A stretch of DNA of 64,000 nucleotides from Tenrec ecaudatus. Lineage: Eukaryota; Chordata; Mammalia; Afrosoricida; Tenrecidae. Of the stretch, positions 43,709-57,600 are shown piece by piece. Both the position numbers and the translations under genes were made by a program. The notes beneath the pieces are model-generated. The model had not been told where the DNA came from. It worked only from the letters and a program-made list of their open reading frames with translations, and did not search any database. The stretch is taken from positions 29,436,419-29,500,418 of the forward strand of contig NC_134547.1 of NCBI RefSeq assembly GCF_050624435.1, written 5' to 3'. How positions within the stretch are numbered: position 1 is the first letter of the stretch; every line of letters begins with the position of its first letter.

Positions 43709-44179
43709 TTAAATATACAAGTAATGCATTTTAAAGGTATATATATATATAGTTTTGATGGCAAAAATGTAATTGAAGGACATAAAGACACAGTGAGACT
43801 GTAGTCCAGCACAACTTAGCTTCAGTAAGAATTCCAACAGAATTTTGCATGGAATTGACAGGCTGATTCTAATTTATGTGATAGTATAAGGAGCTAGGAA
43901 GCACCAGACAGTTTTGGAGAGCAGTGTGGGCTTCTACAAGAGAGCAAGGTCTTCCATGAAACTGTTGTGATGTAAAACAGTGTGGTCAAGACTGATGCTG
44001 TCTGCTATAATAGCCACTGGCTAAGTGTGGCTGATACTAATTGAAAAATTCTGTTACTACAAAATGCACACCAGAGTGTAAAGGCACGACAGCAAAAAAA
44101 GGCTGCAAGACTGCTTAGCTGTTTTTTCGTGGTAAATTGTTCTTCTCACATTTCTCTTAGACAATGTTGGCCCAGCCCA

Positions 44180-44530
44180 GCGGTTTCCAAACTGATATGG
44201 CCTACTTCCCCCTTTTTAGAAAAAAAAAAATTACTCAGTGTCCTTCTGGTAATTAAAAACTGTAGCCACCATCCAGGATAAAGTGTAGACATCTGCTTCT
44301 GCTGCTCCTCCCCAGTTGTTACAGCGTCCCGTCCAGGGGGCTGTGTGGCCTTTGGAAAACACTGGTCTAGAGTAGACCATGGGCAGAGAAACTGAGCTCC
44401 CTTGGGACGCACATGTGGTATTTGTCAGATAATGGTTACTTTGTAAAAATATATTTATGGCTCTTGAATAATTTTTAAATTGTTCTGAGGGACAGGATTG
44501 GCTCTTCTGTCTCAAAAGTTTGTCGACTCC
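44180..44530. repeat. Unassigned mobile-element remnant, possibly hAT-like
   Basis: It begins 'cagcggtttccaaactgata' and contains 'aaaaattactcagtgtcctt' and 'gtaattaaaaactgtagcca'. The start resembles hAT termini, but no matching inverted terminus or 8-bp duplication was found. Confidence 0.3.
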
Positions 44531-44684
44531 TGGGCTAGACCATTGAAACAGAGCAGAGGCCAGAAACATGTCAGACATGTGTGGGAGCGTGGAGGATGAC
44601 CAAGGGAGCATTATCAACCCATGTGAAAGGGGTAGACTACGTAAAAAATGATGATGGTGTAGTAGACCTACCATATGAATAAAT

Positions 44685-44870
44685 TAAAATTAGATGCCTG
44701 ATTTAGGGCACAGAAAAAAATAAAATCCAGATGGATTGAAGACCTAAAGATGAAAAATAAAACTTTAAGATTCTTAGCACAGATCCATACACATACACAC
44801 ACACACAATGTGGGGAACTATCTTTTTATCTTACACTTGGAAATGATGATGTTTCAGGCAGCCTTTGCTT
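44685..44870 (+). repeat. Ancient L1 ORF2 fragment
   Basis: 'atccagatggattgaagacc' and 'ctatctttttatcttacact' resemble the L1 ORF2 C-terminal region around KWIKDLKM and its downstream coding. Short, with no open frame. Confidence 0.5.
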
Positions 44871-45490
44871 TTTAACAAACTAACCTCAAACTTGTTGACT
44901 TATAAAAACACTGCAATTTATTATTTCCCACTATTATGTCGATTGGCTGTGTGGTTCTTTTGCTGGTCTCACCTGGGCTCACTTTCTTGTCTATAGACAT
45001 AAACTATTTCATTAAAATGTGTAAGTATTATCTTTAATAAAAATAATAAAAAGTAAAACTGACTCTTTTTCGAACAATAGGCATGCCCCAACTTATGACA
45101 CCTGAAGATGACACTTGTGTATCTATACTCATGTCTCTGTATTTCTATACTCTTTAAAAATTTTTATTTCTATACTCTTATAGTGTTAGAATATGTCTCG
45201 TCTTTGAGAGGCGGTAATTTTGGTCATGTCTACGGTTTCAAAAGTATCTATGGATATGTTTTCAGGCACTGAGAGCTAGCAAGGTTTCCTGAATGTGATG
45301 CATATATTTAACCAATAAATGATCTTTAATTTGGTGGGCTGTGTTTGATATTTCCGGAGTGAGTGGTAAGTGTGTGGGAGAAGCTTAATACTTGCTGGGA
45401 GTCGTTTTGTTCTTCTGGTTAAAGGAATGCTGTTTCCACCTCTCTGTATTCTAGAAGGCTGGTCATGTTTGCTTTGTTTCCCTCCTCCAG

Positions 45491-45622
45491 GAAGCCCACT
45501 GTGGCCCCCCTGAAGCCCCTATGGCTCTGTATGATGAGGACCTCCTGAAGAACCCGTTCTACCTGGCTCTTCAGAAGTGGCGTTCCGACTTGTGCAGCAT
45601 GGTGGCCCAGACCCACGGGATT
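45491..45622 (+). CDS. ANKRD27: ANKRD27 coding exon 1 (with 30 bases of 5' UTR)
   Basis: Acceptor 'cctcctccag' at 45481-45490. ATG at 45521. Encodes [20 protein letters not shown] and on to HGI (34 codons), then donor ATT|GTAAGT. It differs from human at only a few of these residues. Confidence 0.96.
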
Positions 45623-48600
45623 GTAAGTGCACCTGTCCGGACGGTTGTCCTTCGGTGCTGGGCGCAGATCCGGCAGCACTGGCGGTGCCAGAAGTGTATC
45701 AGGCTCCAGTTACCTTTACAGGAAGTCAGTTGCCAACCTGCCCGGTTTTGACCAGCTTCCAGAGCCTGTGTGGTACATGTAGGCATGCAGAGGGATCGTC
45801 CTGAGGTGTTTCCCTCTGGAAGCCTCCTGGGATTGCGCTGGGCCAGGGTTCAGTTGTTCCTCGGACCTCTCAACCACTACCCTATGATTAGTTGTCCCCA
45901 TCTTCTTTTTCGGGTGTTTTTTTTTTGTTTGCCTTTTGGCACATTTTACTGGAAAATGAAAGCTTGTTCTTACCGCATCTTGCCTGCCCCCCACCACCGG
46001 GGCCTGGTTTCTCAAAGCGCCCCTCTGGTGCTCATGATTGGTTTTGTGCCAGAACTAACTCCTTTGGCTTATAGAGGTCAGTAAAAGGTCTATTGTTGTG
46101 AAGATGTCCCTATCATTTGTGCATCAAACAACTTAAAGGACTTGTGAAACTTCCCTGTGACACCCCCTCTCTGCTCCCTCCCCTTCCCCTGTGTTTTCAT
46201 GTAAACACTCACCTAACTCAGAATAAGAAGTTTGGAACAAAAATCCTCAGAAATACAGTTCCTTCTGTATTCAAAAACATATGTGAGACTAAGGCTGTTT
46301 CTGACGAAGGCCTGACTACGCAGTGGTCAAAGGCTGGCGGTTCAATGTCAGCAGCCGCTCCGTGGTGGAAGCATGTGGTCGTCTACTGCTGTAAATAGTT
46401 ACTGCCACGGAACCCCTGGATGGTTCTGCTCTGCCCTGTGGAGTCCCCGTGAGTCGGATTGACTCCTGGGCAGTGGCTCTGGACCGTTTGTTTCCAAACC
46501 AACTGCCATTGAGTTGATTCAGAGTCATCATCCTCTTACAGGACAGCGGATCTGTCGCTCGGAGTGTCTGAAACTGTCAGTCCTTATGGAGGCAGACAGC
46601 CTCCCTTGGAGCAGCTGGTGGGTTTGAAACACTGGCCTGTGGATAAGTAGCCCAGTTTGTAATGCACAGAGCTCCTTGTTGCTCCCAAAGAAGAATATTT
46701 AAGCCTCTCAAGCTCACCAGAGTTAGGCATTGCCATCTGTCTGTTTCACAGCTAGTTCCTAACTGTGCAGGCCACTGCGTTAGAAGCTGAAGCTGAGGTG
46801 GCAGTGTGAGAGATGACCACACCCTTCGGAAAGTGCATATTAATTCCAGGCTGTGCTGTGTCGCAATGCCAATTATAGGATGCTCTCAGAGCTCAGTGGG
46901 GTCTGTAGGGAAAGGGCCTTCTCTCACGGTAACGGGACCTACACCTCATGTAGAGTCAGCTGCTGTGCCACACGCCTGACCCCATGTCTGCATCCCAGCA
47001 GTCCTGTGTAGCAGGTTCTCTCGCTGCCCACAGTGCCTGTGTCAGAACAGGAGGTGTGGACGGGCCCTGGGGAGCCAGCAGGGGAGTCTGGCCATCTGCC
47101 ATGGGAAGGAGCTCTGTAGGTTTTGCGGCCTTGGTCCACTTCTTTTCAGGCACACTTGAATCTGTGAGACTCCTCCCAAGAAGTGACTGTGAAGGCCAGT
47201 GAAGCTCATATATATGCGCTGTGTATATACGGGGTGCATACACATACATATATATGTTTTATGGGGTACCCCCCATAAAAACAGAATAAACTTTCATAGT
47301 GCGCATTTCCCCCACTAGGTGAGCATCGAGCAACTCACTCAGAGCTGGTGCACCCAAGGCACCGCCTGCGTAGGTGCTCTCTGGTCACAGTGAATTGTTC
47401 TGTAAAAGCAGTTTCTCTCAGAACTCGCTTTTTGTGATGCCGATTTAAGAGAACAGCGTGCAGCTGTGAAATTTCATCTCCTGCAGACACTGTTGTGCTG
47501 TTGAACACAGCTCACGAGGACAGCGCTGTCGGAACCACTCAAGTATACAAGTGGTTTCTCGTTTCAGAAAAGGTGAAATGTTGATTGATGACAAACCTCG
47601 TTCTGAATGCCAGTCAACTTCCTGAACGGATGAAAATGTAGACAAAATTTGTGCACTTGTGCTTGAAGACCGACGACAGACCATCGAAGAGATGGGGACG
47701 TTATCTGGACTGTCGTGGAACTTGGCTCAGCAAATGGAAGATTTGGGAATGAGATGTGTCGCTGTGGAATTTGTGCCCCAGGTTCTGACTGACCAGGAAA
47801 CAGAGCGTCAAGTGGAAACATGCTGTGCTTTGAAAGAACGGCTCTGAAGCGACCCAGACTTTTTTTTCCAAGGTCATTACTGGTGACAAGACGTGGTGCC
47901 ATTCTTAGGACCCCGAAAGCAAACATTAGTCAAGCCAGTAGAAGGCACCATTGTCAACTTACCCAATAAAAGCTCAAGTGAAATCAAAGATCAAGATGAT
48001 GCTCATTTGTTTTTTATTTATGTGAGGGGAATAGTGCATTTGGAATTTATTCTACCAGGTCAGACGGTTAAATCAAGTGTTCTTTTTAGAGGTTCTGAAA
48101 AGATAGTCTAACAGTGTGCAGCCACAAAGTCTTGATTTGTGGCAGACTGGTTTTGCCGCCAGACAGTGCACCTGCTCACACAGCCAGCTCCATGCACTGG
48201 TTTTGGGCAAAAAACAGCATGCCTCTCTTGCCCAGGCACCTTGTTCACCTGACCTCCGTGCGACTTCTTTGTTTCCAAGAATGCAGAGGGTCATGAGAGG
48301 ATAGCGATATGGAAGAGGTGAAGAAAAAGAACGTGAGGTTTGAAAACGTTTCCAAGAATGGAATTGCAGATTTGACAAACGTATTGTAGAAGGCAAATGT
48401 TGTGAGAATGATGATGGCAACAAATGTACGTATGTTCTTGACACAATGGGTGTATGTATGGATTGCGATAAGAATTGTATGAGCCCCCAATAAAATGATA
48501 AAAAAATGTATTAAGTGTAATGGAGAGTACTTTGAAGGTGATAAGGTTGTTTTGTAAAAAAAAAATTAAATACATAGCTTTGAAAAACAATTCTGTTTTT

Positions 48601-51600
48601 TTGGGGGGGTACCCCCTTGTGTGTGTGTGTATCATACATATATAAATAGATAATCATATATACATATATATATGATTACCTATTTTTCTGTCGAGGAAAG
48701 GTCACGTAATTATAGAGGCTGGCAGTTTCCAACTCTGTGGTCAGATGTGAAGCTGGAGGCTTCTCCTAACTCGTGTAGCTGAAGGGCTGACAGGCAGATT
48801 GGTAGGCCAGTCAGCAGAGTGCTGGCTGCGGAGGCAAAAGAATTCAAGGTCAGCAGGTAAGATGGTGGACTGCTGATGACTCCCAAGATTAGTAACAAGA
48901 TGACAGTAATCAAGATCTTATCATGGGAGGGGCTATATCAAAACTGATAACCTGTTTAGAATCGTAGCCCAGCCAAGGTGCCACACAATGAGGCAAGCAC
49001 AGATGCACACCTGGTGGCCAGGGCCAGGGCAGAGAGCCCATTGGGAGTGGAGCTCTGTCCAATTGCGTAGTACTGGGAAGCTGGCCTCATTGATGCCTGG
49101 TCAGTGTCGTGCCCACAGCCTGCTTAGAATTTGGTACCTCCCCTAGAGCGAGCCTGGCACCCTGAGCCATTGCTGGTGTAGGCGGCAGCCTGTGCCAGAC
49201 TCTGTTTTGTAGTCTTTATGGCATTTGCGCTAGTCGCCTAATGCTACTATGGCAGAAATACCACAAGGGGGTGGCTACAACAAACAAGTTAATTTTCTCA
49301 CAGTTTAGGAAGCTAGATGTCCAGATCGAAGGCATGGCCGTCGGGAAGGCGTCCTCTGTGTCATCTCTGGAGGAAGGTCCTGTCTTTTTGAGCCTCTGCT
49401 CTTGGGTGTCTTCCTGTGACTGGTGTCTCTTCTCTGTCTCTGCCTACCAACTTGCCTTGAATCTCATTTCTATTTCAAAAGAGATTGACTCCACATCCCG
49501 CTTCACTAACGCAACACAGACAACCCGTGCCTCAGGAGGATCATAACCACAGACATGGAAGTTAGAATGTACAACACTCATTTGTTTGTTTGTGTTTTGG
49601 GGTAGGTGGTGGTGGTGACTAATTCAATTAATAACAGCATCAGCATCCGGAAAATGCTGTGATCGTGACTAAGTTTTTCTTATTTTTTAATACTTAGGTT
49701 CTCGTGCTGGATCGACCCTTTAATCTTTGTAAGGAGTCTCCTTGTCTCTTGTAACAGGAGCTCTGGTGGGGTAGTGCTTGTATGTTGGGTTGCTAACCAC
49801 AAGGTCAGCAGTTGAAAATCACCAGCGGCTCCTAGGAAGAAACAGGGCTTTCTATTCCCATAAACAGTGACAGTCTTGGAAACCCACAGGGGCAGTTCCA
49901 CCCTGTCCTAACAGGAGCCCTGTTGATGTAGTGGTTATGTGTTGGGCTACAATCCGCATGGTCAGCAGTTCAAAACCACCAGCAACTCCAAGGGAGAAAG
50001 ACTGGGCTTTCTATTCCCCCAAAATAGTTACAGTCTCTGAAACCCACAGGGGGTTGCTATGACTTGATGACAGTAAGTTTGATTTTGAGTAAGTTTTGTC
50101 CCTTATGCTGGTTTTTGCCTTAAAATCTATCAGAGATGAATATTCCCACTCCTGCTCTGCCATTTTGCTTGACATTTCCCCTGTCCTTTGATTTTTCACT
50201 TTATTTTTGCCTTTGTACCTAAGGTATGTCTCTTGCAGACAGCATATCGATGACGTTGTGTTTTCTTTCCTTTTTATTGAGATTTGAGGGAATGTTTATG
50301 GAGCAGATTGGTTGTCCTCTCAATAATTCATGCACATTGGCTTTGTGACATTGATTGCCGTCCTGCCCTGCTTCCACCCTGTGTTTATCGGCCTCCTTCG
50401 CCCTGCTCTCCTATCCCTGCGCCTTGCACCTTCTGAAGTGTGTGCTGCCTGCCTGCTGTTACTGCTCGCTCATCTTATAGGCCAGGCTGTGCTGGCTCAA
50501 AACTGAGCCCCAGGGGTGAGTTCACGTCCAGACTGAAGGGTGTCTAAGGGCCATTGTCTCTGGGCCACCATCAGCCCTCATCAGACCAGTCGGCCTGGTC
50601 TCCTGTGTGGGTTTGTGTACCATTCCACATTCCTCCAGACTTGCTGGTGGGACCTCGTCAGAGCAGGCCTCTAGCTCTGCTCTCAGCATGGCAGAGATTG
50701 GGGCTCGCGTGGTCCAGTCATCCTTTATCTTCTTCACTCTTTTTGGCCCCAGTGGGCAGAGACCAGCACCTGAAGGGACTGCTCACAAGCTCTTACAGCT
50801 CTAGTTGTGACTGTAGGACGCCCTTTGTAGACTCCAAAACAAAACAGAGAACGAAAGGACCAAACTCACTGCCTTTGAGTCCATTCTGACTCATAGTGAC
50901 CCCATCGGGCAGAGTAGAGCTGTCCCTGTGGCTTTCTGAGGCTTTAGGTCTCTTTGGAAGCAGAAAGCCCCCCCCCACCCCCCGCCCCCCGGAGCACCTG
51001 TTGGTTATAACTGCTGATCTGGAAACGAGCCACCCAGCCCAGCCCCTGTACACCACCAGGGCTCTCTTTATGTTGTGCCAGTTGGTGGCGGTGGAACCCT
51101 CTGGTCCGGAACCCCACCCCAGGCCCAGTCACTCACTCTCTGAAGGTGGTTGGTTGCGTCTAAGGCGTTTTCATGGCACAGGGGCTGCGACAATGGCTCA
51201 AGCATAAGGACAGTTGTGCAGGACCAGGCCGTGTTTCGTTCTGTTGGACACAGGCTTGCTCTGAGTTGGAACTGACAACAACAACAAATGTTTATAACTT
51301 TGTTCGCCCACATGCTCTGTGACATAAATATATTGCACCACATACACTCTGTCAAACCTGTAGATATGAGTCGGCTTCAAAAAATTAGCAGTAAAACTCC
51401 ATTACCTTTTAATTCCTTTTCCACAAACTTTTTCTTTAAGCAGGTCCGTGTTTGTTTGTTTAGTGGTTACTGTTTATGATTTTACAACTAGGTTTAAATA
51501 GTAAACCTGATCAGAAAGAAGCAGTCTCCAGGGTCAAATGGGGATCTTTTGGGTGATGAACTTTTACGAGACTTTTTGGCCTGACTTTTCTGAATTCCTC

Positions 51601-54600
51601 TTAGGAGTCATTTCTGAGCCTTGTGACCCTTGGAGCGGGGCACTTGTGGGGCGGGCTCTGAGGGACTCAGCCTTCTACCCCCATGTCTGAAGAGCGGTGC
51701 CCCTCTGCCCTGGGGGCGGGGCATCTGCCGCATCTCAACAGCTGGCAGGCCAGTGACCCCAGGAATTCTCCCTGCTAGTAGGTCCCCAGACAGTTTCAGC
51801 CGGAGTGCCTGTGGCTGCATCCTGCTCTGCTGAAGTCACCACTGACACACCTCTGGTACTCGGCCCGGTTCTTCTCTTCCAGGTCTTGGTCCCTTGCAAG
51901 GGAAGCCTGTCCAGCAGTGTCCAGTCTACTTGTCGGTTTGAGTCCTACGTTTTGATCCCAGTGGAGGAGCGTTACCAGACCTTAGACGGAAAGGTAACCA
52001 TTGCTCCTGGGCTCGTCGGGACAGGACCGCTCGCTCACCCAGCATGGGGGCGGGAGGGAAGAAGAGCTTGCTCTCATCCTTGTATCCTGTGTGAAGTGAT
52101 GGCTTTGGTAGGCGCCCAGCGCCTGGACGGGCCGCAGGGATGCCTGCCTTTGCTTCAGAGCCTGCGAGGAAAGTGGAGAAGGGGACAGTGAGGACACTGC
52201 CGTGCTGGCCCTGCCTCCCCTGCGTCTGCCTGCGAGCCCTGGAATGCTTTCTCCCCACCAAGGTCCCTGTCACCGTCAGCTGTGCCTGCCCAGTGCCTTG
52301 GACAGTTGATTGGTTTCTTGGTCACAAATTGGACATCGGGTGAATTTCAGTTTGCATGACGTTCTGTTTTTGCCATTATTTCCAGCCCACGGAATGTCAC
52401 CGTGAAGGACAGAGAACACCTGTGGGCCCTTCCCCGAGGCTGGACAGCTGTCCATATTGTTGCCACCTTTGTGTTCTCTCTCATCTCTAGACATATTATT
52501 TTGGCCTAAATCTTCAGAGAGTCAAGTTGTCGATATCACGTCTCCTTACCTCTCAATAATTCAGGAAGTATTTCCCAAGAACATTCTCTCGCAGCTCCAC
52601 AGTGTAGGAGCAAAGTGTATGCTCACCATACACTTTATACATACACATTCTGCTTCATTGTATGGCCAGTTTTCTGGTTTCAGCCCAGGATCATGCCATG
52701 CCATGCATTGTATTGTTACTCTTTCTTACTCTCTCACGTCTAGAGCGGCCCCGCAGTACGTGCTTCCCCATGACGGGGTTTGGTTCTGCGAACTGACTCG
52801 GTGTGGATCTGGGTGACGAGGCTGCCATTAGCCCTGTGGGATGGGAATGCCACAGAGGGACATTTTCTCTCTCCCAGGAGAGTGCACCTTCAGTAGCTTT
52901 AGAGAATGCGCCTTTTTAACACGTGAACATCTGGGGTTCTGAGGGAGGGGACAGTTCCATTCCAGTCAGTGCTGGCTCTGTCCCCCTCTTTATTTCCAGT
53001 CACGGTGGCGAGGCCCTCACCGATGCAGGGGTTGGGCTCCGGCCCCTTGGACTCAGTAGCTGAGGCTCTTGGCCACCGAGGTGGGGAGGGAAAGGGCCTG
53101 AAGCCAGGGCTCCGGAGCATGGCATCAGGCCCCGCAACCCTTTGCCCTCCCACGGATCTGCTCACCAGCGTCGGCCGCCACCTGTCAAACATTTGGCTTT
53201 CTTTCGGGGATCTAGATCTACAGGGAGATCAGAGGGACATGGCTCATGTGGCTGGGCTGCCGCAGGCACCCTGCTGAGGCCAGAACAGCTGTAGAGGCTG
53301 TGACTTGACCAGGCAGGGGGAGGACTGGAGGACACAGCCTTCAGCCCCACCCACCGTGGAGCACAGTTTCTGTAAGTCTTACCCAGATCACAGAAGGCCT
53401 CCCCATTTGGTTTTGTTCCCAGAGGAACAGGATGTCTTTTACACCAAGGGACCGCTCTGTGCTGTGTCTGCTGTACTGTTTAGAAGGGTCAGGACTGTGT
53501 GGAGCAGCTACAGGGCCAACACAGTGCCCCAGCACAGAAGAGATGAGAGAGAAAACAAATGTGGCCCAAATGTGCCCCGGAAACCTGAGGGAATGGACGG
53601 GGGCCAGATTCTGGCTGAGTGTCGTGGCAGTGGTGGCCTGGTGGGGGGAGGGGGGGCGCTGGTGGCACAGTGGTGGCTCTCTCGTTCCAGGATGTCGTCA
53701 TCCAGGGAAACAGGATTAAACTTGGAACTGGCTTCACCTGTCTTCTCTCAGTGCCAATTCTCTTTGAAGAAACCTTCTACAATGAAAAAGAGGAGAGTTT
53801 CAGCATCCTGTGCATAGCCCATCCTTTGGAAAAGAGAGCAAGTTCAGGTAGGCAGGGGCCAGCCAGGGGAGGGAGCATCCCTGGCTTGGAGAAATACGCC
53901 TGGAGAACTTCTTTGGGTGTAGTCATTACAAGCACATCATAAAACATTCAAGAGCCCATTAAAAATCCGTGTAAATGTCTCTAATTGTTTTCTGTAGCAC
54001 TTGTGACCATGACGTCTTGTTGGGCTGAGGAGGTGTAGCTTGGGCTGCCATGGGCAGTTGTGCACGTTGGATGCTGCGCAGCGCAGGGGCAGCGCTTCAC
54101 GGACTTCTTTCTGACCCTGATGCCACCCCGGGGGTTACATGTGGCAGTGTCCCTGGGCTGAAGGGCTTGTCTGACTTTCCTAGCCAGCCTCCTTGCAGGG
54201 CCTACTTAAGAGCCCATTGTTCTGAGTGAGCAACAGCTCTCGGTCCGCCCATGAAGTTGAGGTAACATTTGATGTGTCCAATGCAATCCGAGACTCTCGG
54301 TGAGGCCTGTTGCCAGGAGTTGGGACTCCGGTACCCGAGCCTCACAGGCCATGCTCATAGCTCAGGAGGAAGGACCATACTCTCTCGACCCCACACTGCA
54401 CGGTAACCAGGCTGCACTGGGGCAGGATCTGGAAACGAGGTCTCCAGAAGGAGCCTTGGTGGCATGGTGATTGTGCACTGGGCCGCTCACAGTCAGGTCA
54501 GCAGTGCGAAACCTCCATCTGCTCCTTGGGAGAAAGGTGGGACATTCCACTCCACTGAGGAGGTACAGGTCAGAGACCCACAGGGCAGTTCTACCCTGTC

Positions 54601-57600
54601 CTGCAGGCCCACTGGGAGTCGGGCTGGACTTGATGGCTGTGAGTGGGAGGCACTGAGAGCATCCGGTCTCGGTAGGTTGTGGCAACGAGTGTGACACCTT
54701 TTTTCTTTTCACCAGAAAACAGTGGGGTCTTCCTCCAGCCTGACCCTCTGTCTCTCTCTTTCAGATGAGCCTTTAACACCCCTCGATCCCTTTTCCCTGA
54801 AAACCATCGAAGATGTGAGAGACTTTTTGGGAAGACATTCGGAGCGTTTCGACCGGAACATCGCCTCCTTCCACCGAACATTCCGAGAGTGTGAAAGGAA
54901 GAGCCTGCGCCACCACATAGTGCGTAGCCCGCTCACGCCTCGGGCACCCAGGCCTCTCGCTGGCCATCGGGCCACCCGCAGGCCGCTCGGGTTGCTCTGA
55001 AACTGGGCTGCTGCCTTCCCTGTTGGGAACACGGGGCAAGCCTAATTAGAAACGTCACTGAAGCCACCGTAGAGAACTTGAAAACCAATGAGTAATTGCA
55101 TATCAAGAAAACATCCCAGCCCAGTCCAGATCAAGTCCATAAGTCTGATATTAGCTCACGTGTCCAATACCAGTCTATAAATTCCTCTTCAGACTCATGC
55201 AACACTTGCAATGACGCTGAATGCAGGAAGATCCTAGGCCAGTGGGTGGGAAGGCTTGTGGATCCAGTGGCGGTGGAAATATCTCAGTGCTGGCGTGGGT
55301 CTCCACGTGCCTCCTCTAGCTCCAGGCCTCTGGCTCTACCAGTGTAGCTCCATGTGGCCTGTCAGCAGGAATGTCTAGAAGGGAGAGTGTGTGCCCCGAC
55401 TCCCGGGAAGAAGACAGGAGTTCCTAGAATCCTCATGAGAAGACCATGCCCACACAGGCCTCATTGGCTATGACCTGATTGACAGATTAGACCCCACCCC
55501 TTCACTCAAGTTGACAGGAGATGATGTAACTGCCACATTTAAAAAAAAAGAAGCTGGCAATTGTGCTTGTAGCCAGTGTTCTGTGGGTGGAGCCCTGTGG
55601 GCCCAGCTGCAAGGGTGCCGGTCTGTCTGCTCTGTGTTGCAGGACTCCGTGAACACTCTGTACACCAAATGCCTCCAGCAACTCCTGCGGGACTCCCACC
55701 TGGTAAGCCCTGCCAGGCGTGGTGTGTGAGCCGTACGGCTTTGCGCTCGTGCTGGCCCGAGCTCTGTGACTGTGCTTTTCTTGTTCTAGAAACTGCTTGC
55801 CAAGCAGGAGGCCCAGATGAGTCTGATGAAGCAAGCTGTGGAGGTAGGCGGCCGGGACAGCGAGGGGGCTGGCGTGGTGGTGGTGTGGTTGCAGGGAGCC
55901 CTCGGCTCCCCAACACTCACCCTGACGGGGGCCCATTGGTTTCACAGATGTACATCCATCACGACATCTATGACCTGATCTTTAAGTACGTGGGGACCAT
56001 GGAGGCAAGTGAGGTAGGCTCTTGGTCCCCTGTGCCTGGGATGCACGCCTCATCCGGGGCCTCTCAGAGACATTTGAAGCCTCGTTGAAATCTGTTGTTA
56101 GGACGCGGCCTTCAACAAAATCACAAGGAGCCTTCAGGATCTTCAGCAGAGGGACATTGGTGTGAAGCCCGAGTTCAGGTGAGGACCTGGGCCCAGTGGG
56201 GGCTGTGCTGCCCCTCCCCCTCAGGTCAGGCTCCCAGCAGCGGAGGGTCAGAGAGGTGACACTCAGGACTGGGATTGGGAAGTGATTACAGAACAGGACC
56301 AGACTCACTGCCATAAGTTCATGCTGACTCATAGCGGCCCTGTAGGACAGAGTAGAACTGCCCTTGGTGTTTCTGAAGCTGTAACTTTTTACCCGAGTAC
56401 AGAGCTGGGAGCTTTGGACTAACCGTGCGGTTAGCAGGTCAACTTTTGAACCAGCGCATCACCAGCACCCCTTAGGTTACTGGAGATGACAGGCTGAAGT
56501 TGCTGTCACCCTCTGCTGGATAGCGCTACAGAGGATGGGGTTGTGTGCAGCCAGTCTCCAGGGGGCAAGTCACATAGCCGGGCGGGCTGCAGACAGACAC
56601 AGCTCCTCTCTCACCAGCTTTTGAGAAGATTTAAGTTTCATGAAGGCACAAAATTAGGGGTTTAGGTGTGAACTTCCCTCCCCCCCTTCTCTGGGGCTAA
56701 TGATTTAAAAAAAAGTTCTGCCCACATTTCGAGTGCATCCATGCCACCTGGCAGCCCGGGCAGGCCTTTGGCCTGCCACGCTTCGTCCCAGGCTGCAGTC
56801 AGGTGGTTTCTGGGTCTTGGTCGCTCCTCCCTTGCATTCCCGGAGATGATGTTATCAGGTCGAGGATAAAGGGCCCAGCACTGTGGCCTTCCATGAATTC
56901 TCTTCCAGCTTCAACATCCCCCGGGCCAAGCGGGCACTGGGCCAGCTGAACAAGTGCACCTCCCCGCAGCAGAAGCTGCTGTGTGTGCGGAAGGCCATGC
57001 AGCTTATCACCCAGTCTCCTAGCCAGAGAGGTGTGTGCTGCAGGGGGCCCACGGGGAATAACCCAGTGGGTGGCGGTGAGGGGTACACTGACTGCGAGTC
57101 TGCCTTGGAGCAGGGGTGACACGGGGCCTGCAGGGGTGTGCGTGCCCACTGGCTGAGAGTCTGCAAGGACCAGTGCTGCAGCCTGCAGGGGTGAGGCAGA
57201 CGGGGCTGCTCAGCCAGGGCACCCAGCATGGTCATACTGGGCTGGCTCTGACTTGGAGGGCGGGTCTGGGTCTGTTGGGCAAGAGTTTCAACTCCCCCTG
57301 GCCTGGAGTCCATTGTGACTCATGACAGACCTGGGTAGGGTTTCTGAGAATGTCACCCGGGGCGACTGGAGTGAGAAAATGACCTGTGAGACAGACCTAT
57401 GACATGTACACGTGGTTGTCCCCCTCCCAGATTCCAAGGGGAAAAGTCAAGTGAAGCAAAGTTGAGAGAGAAGGGTTGAGAGGGGCCCATGTGTGGGCGT
57501 AGATAGGGGCATCCTGTGGGCAGTGCAGTGCAGAGTGGCTCTGTGGCACCCGGCCGCCAGCACACAGGGAGGTGGGTGACTTGCACACTCACCCCAGGGT

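Noticed and set aside
53305-53817. 170-codon plus frame before and over ANKRD27 exon 3
   Set aside because: Out of frame with the exon; the real exon is 53691-53847 in the frame giving [12 protein letters not shown].
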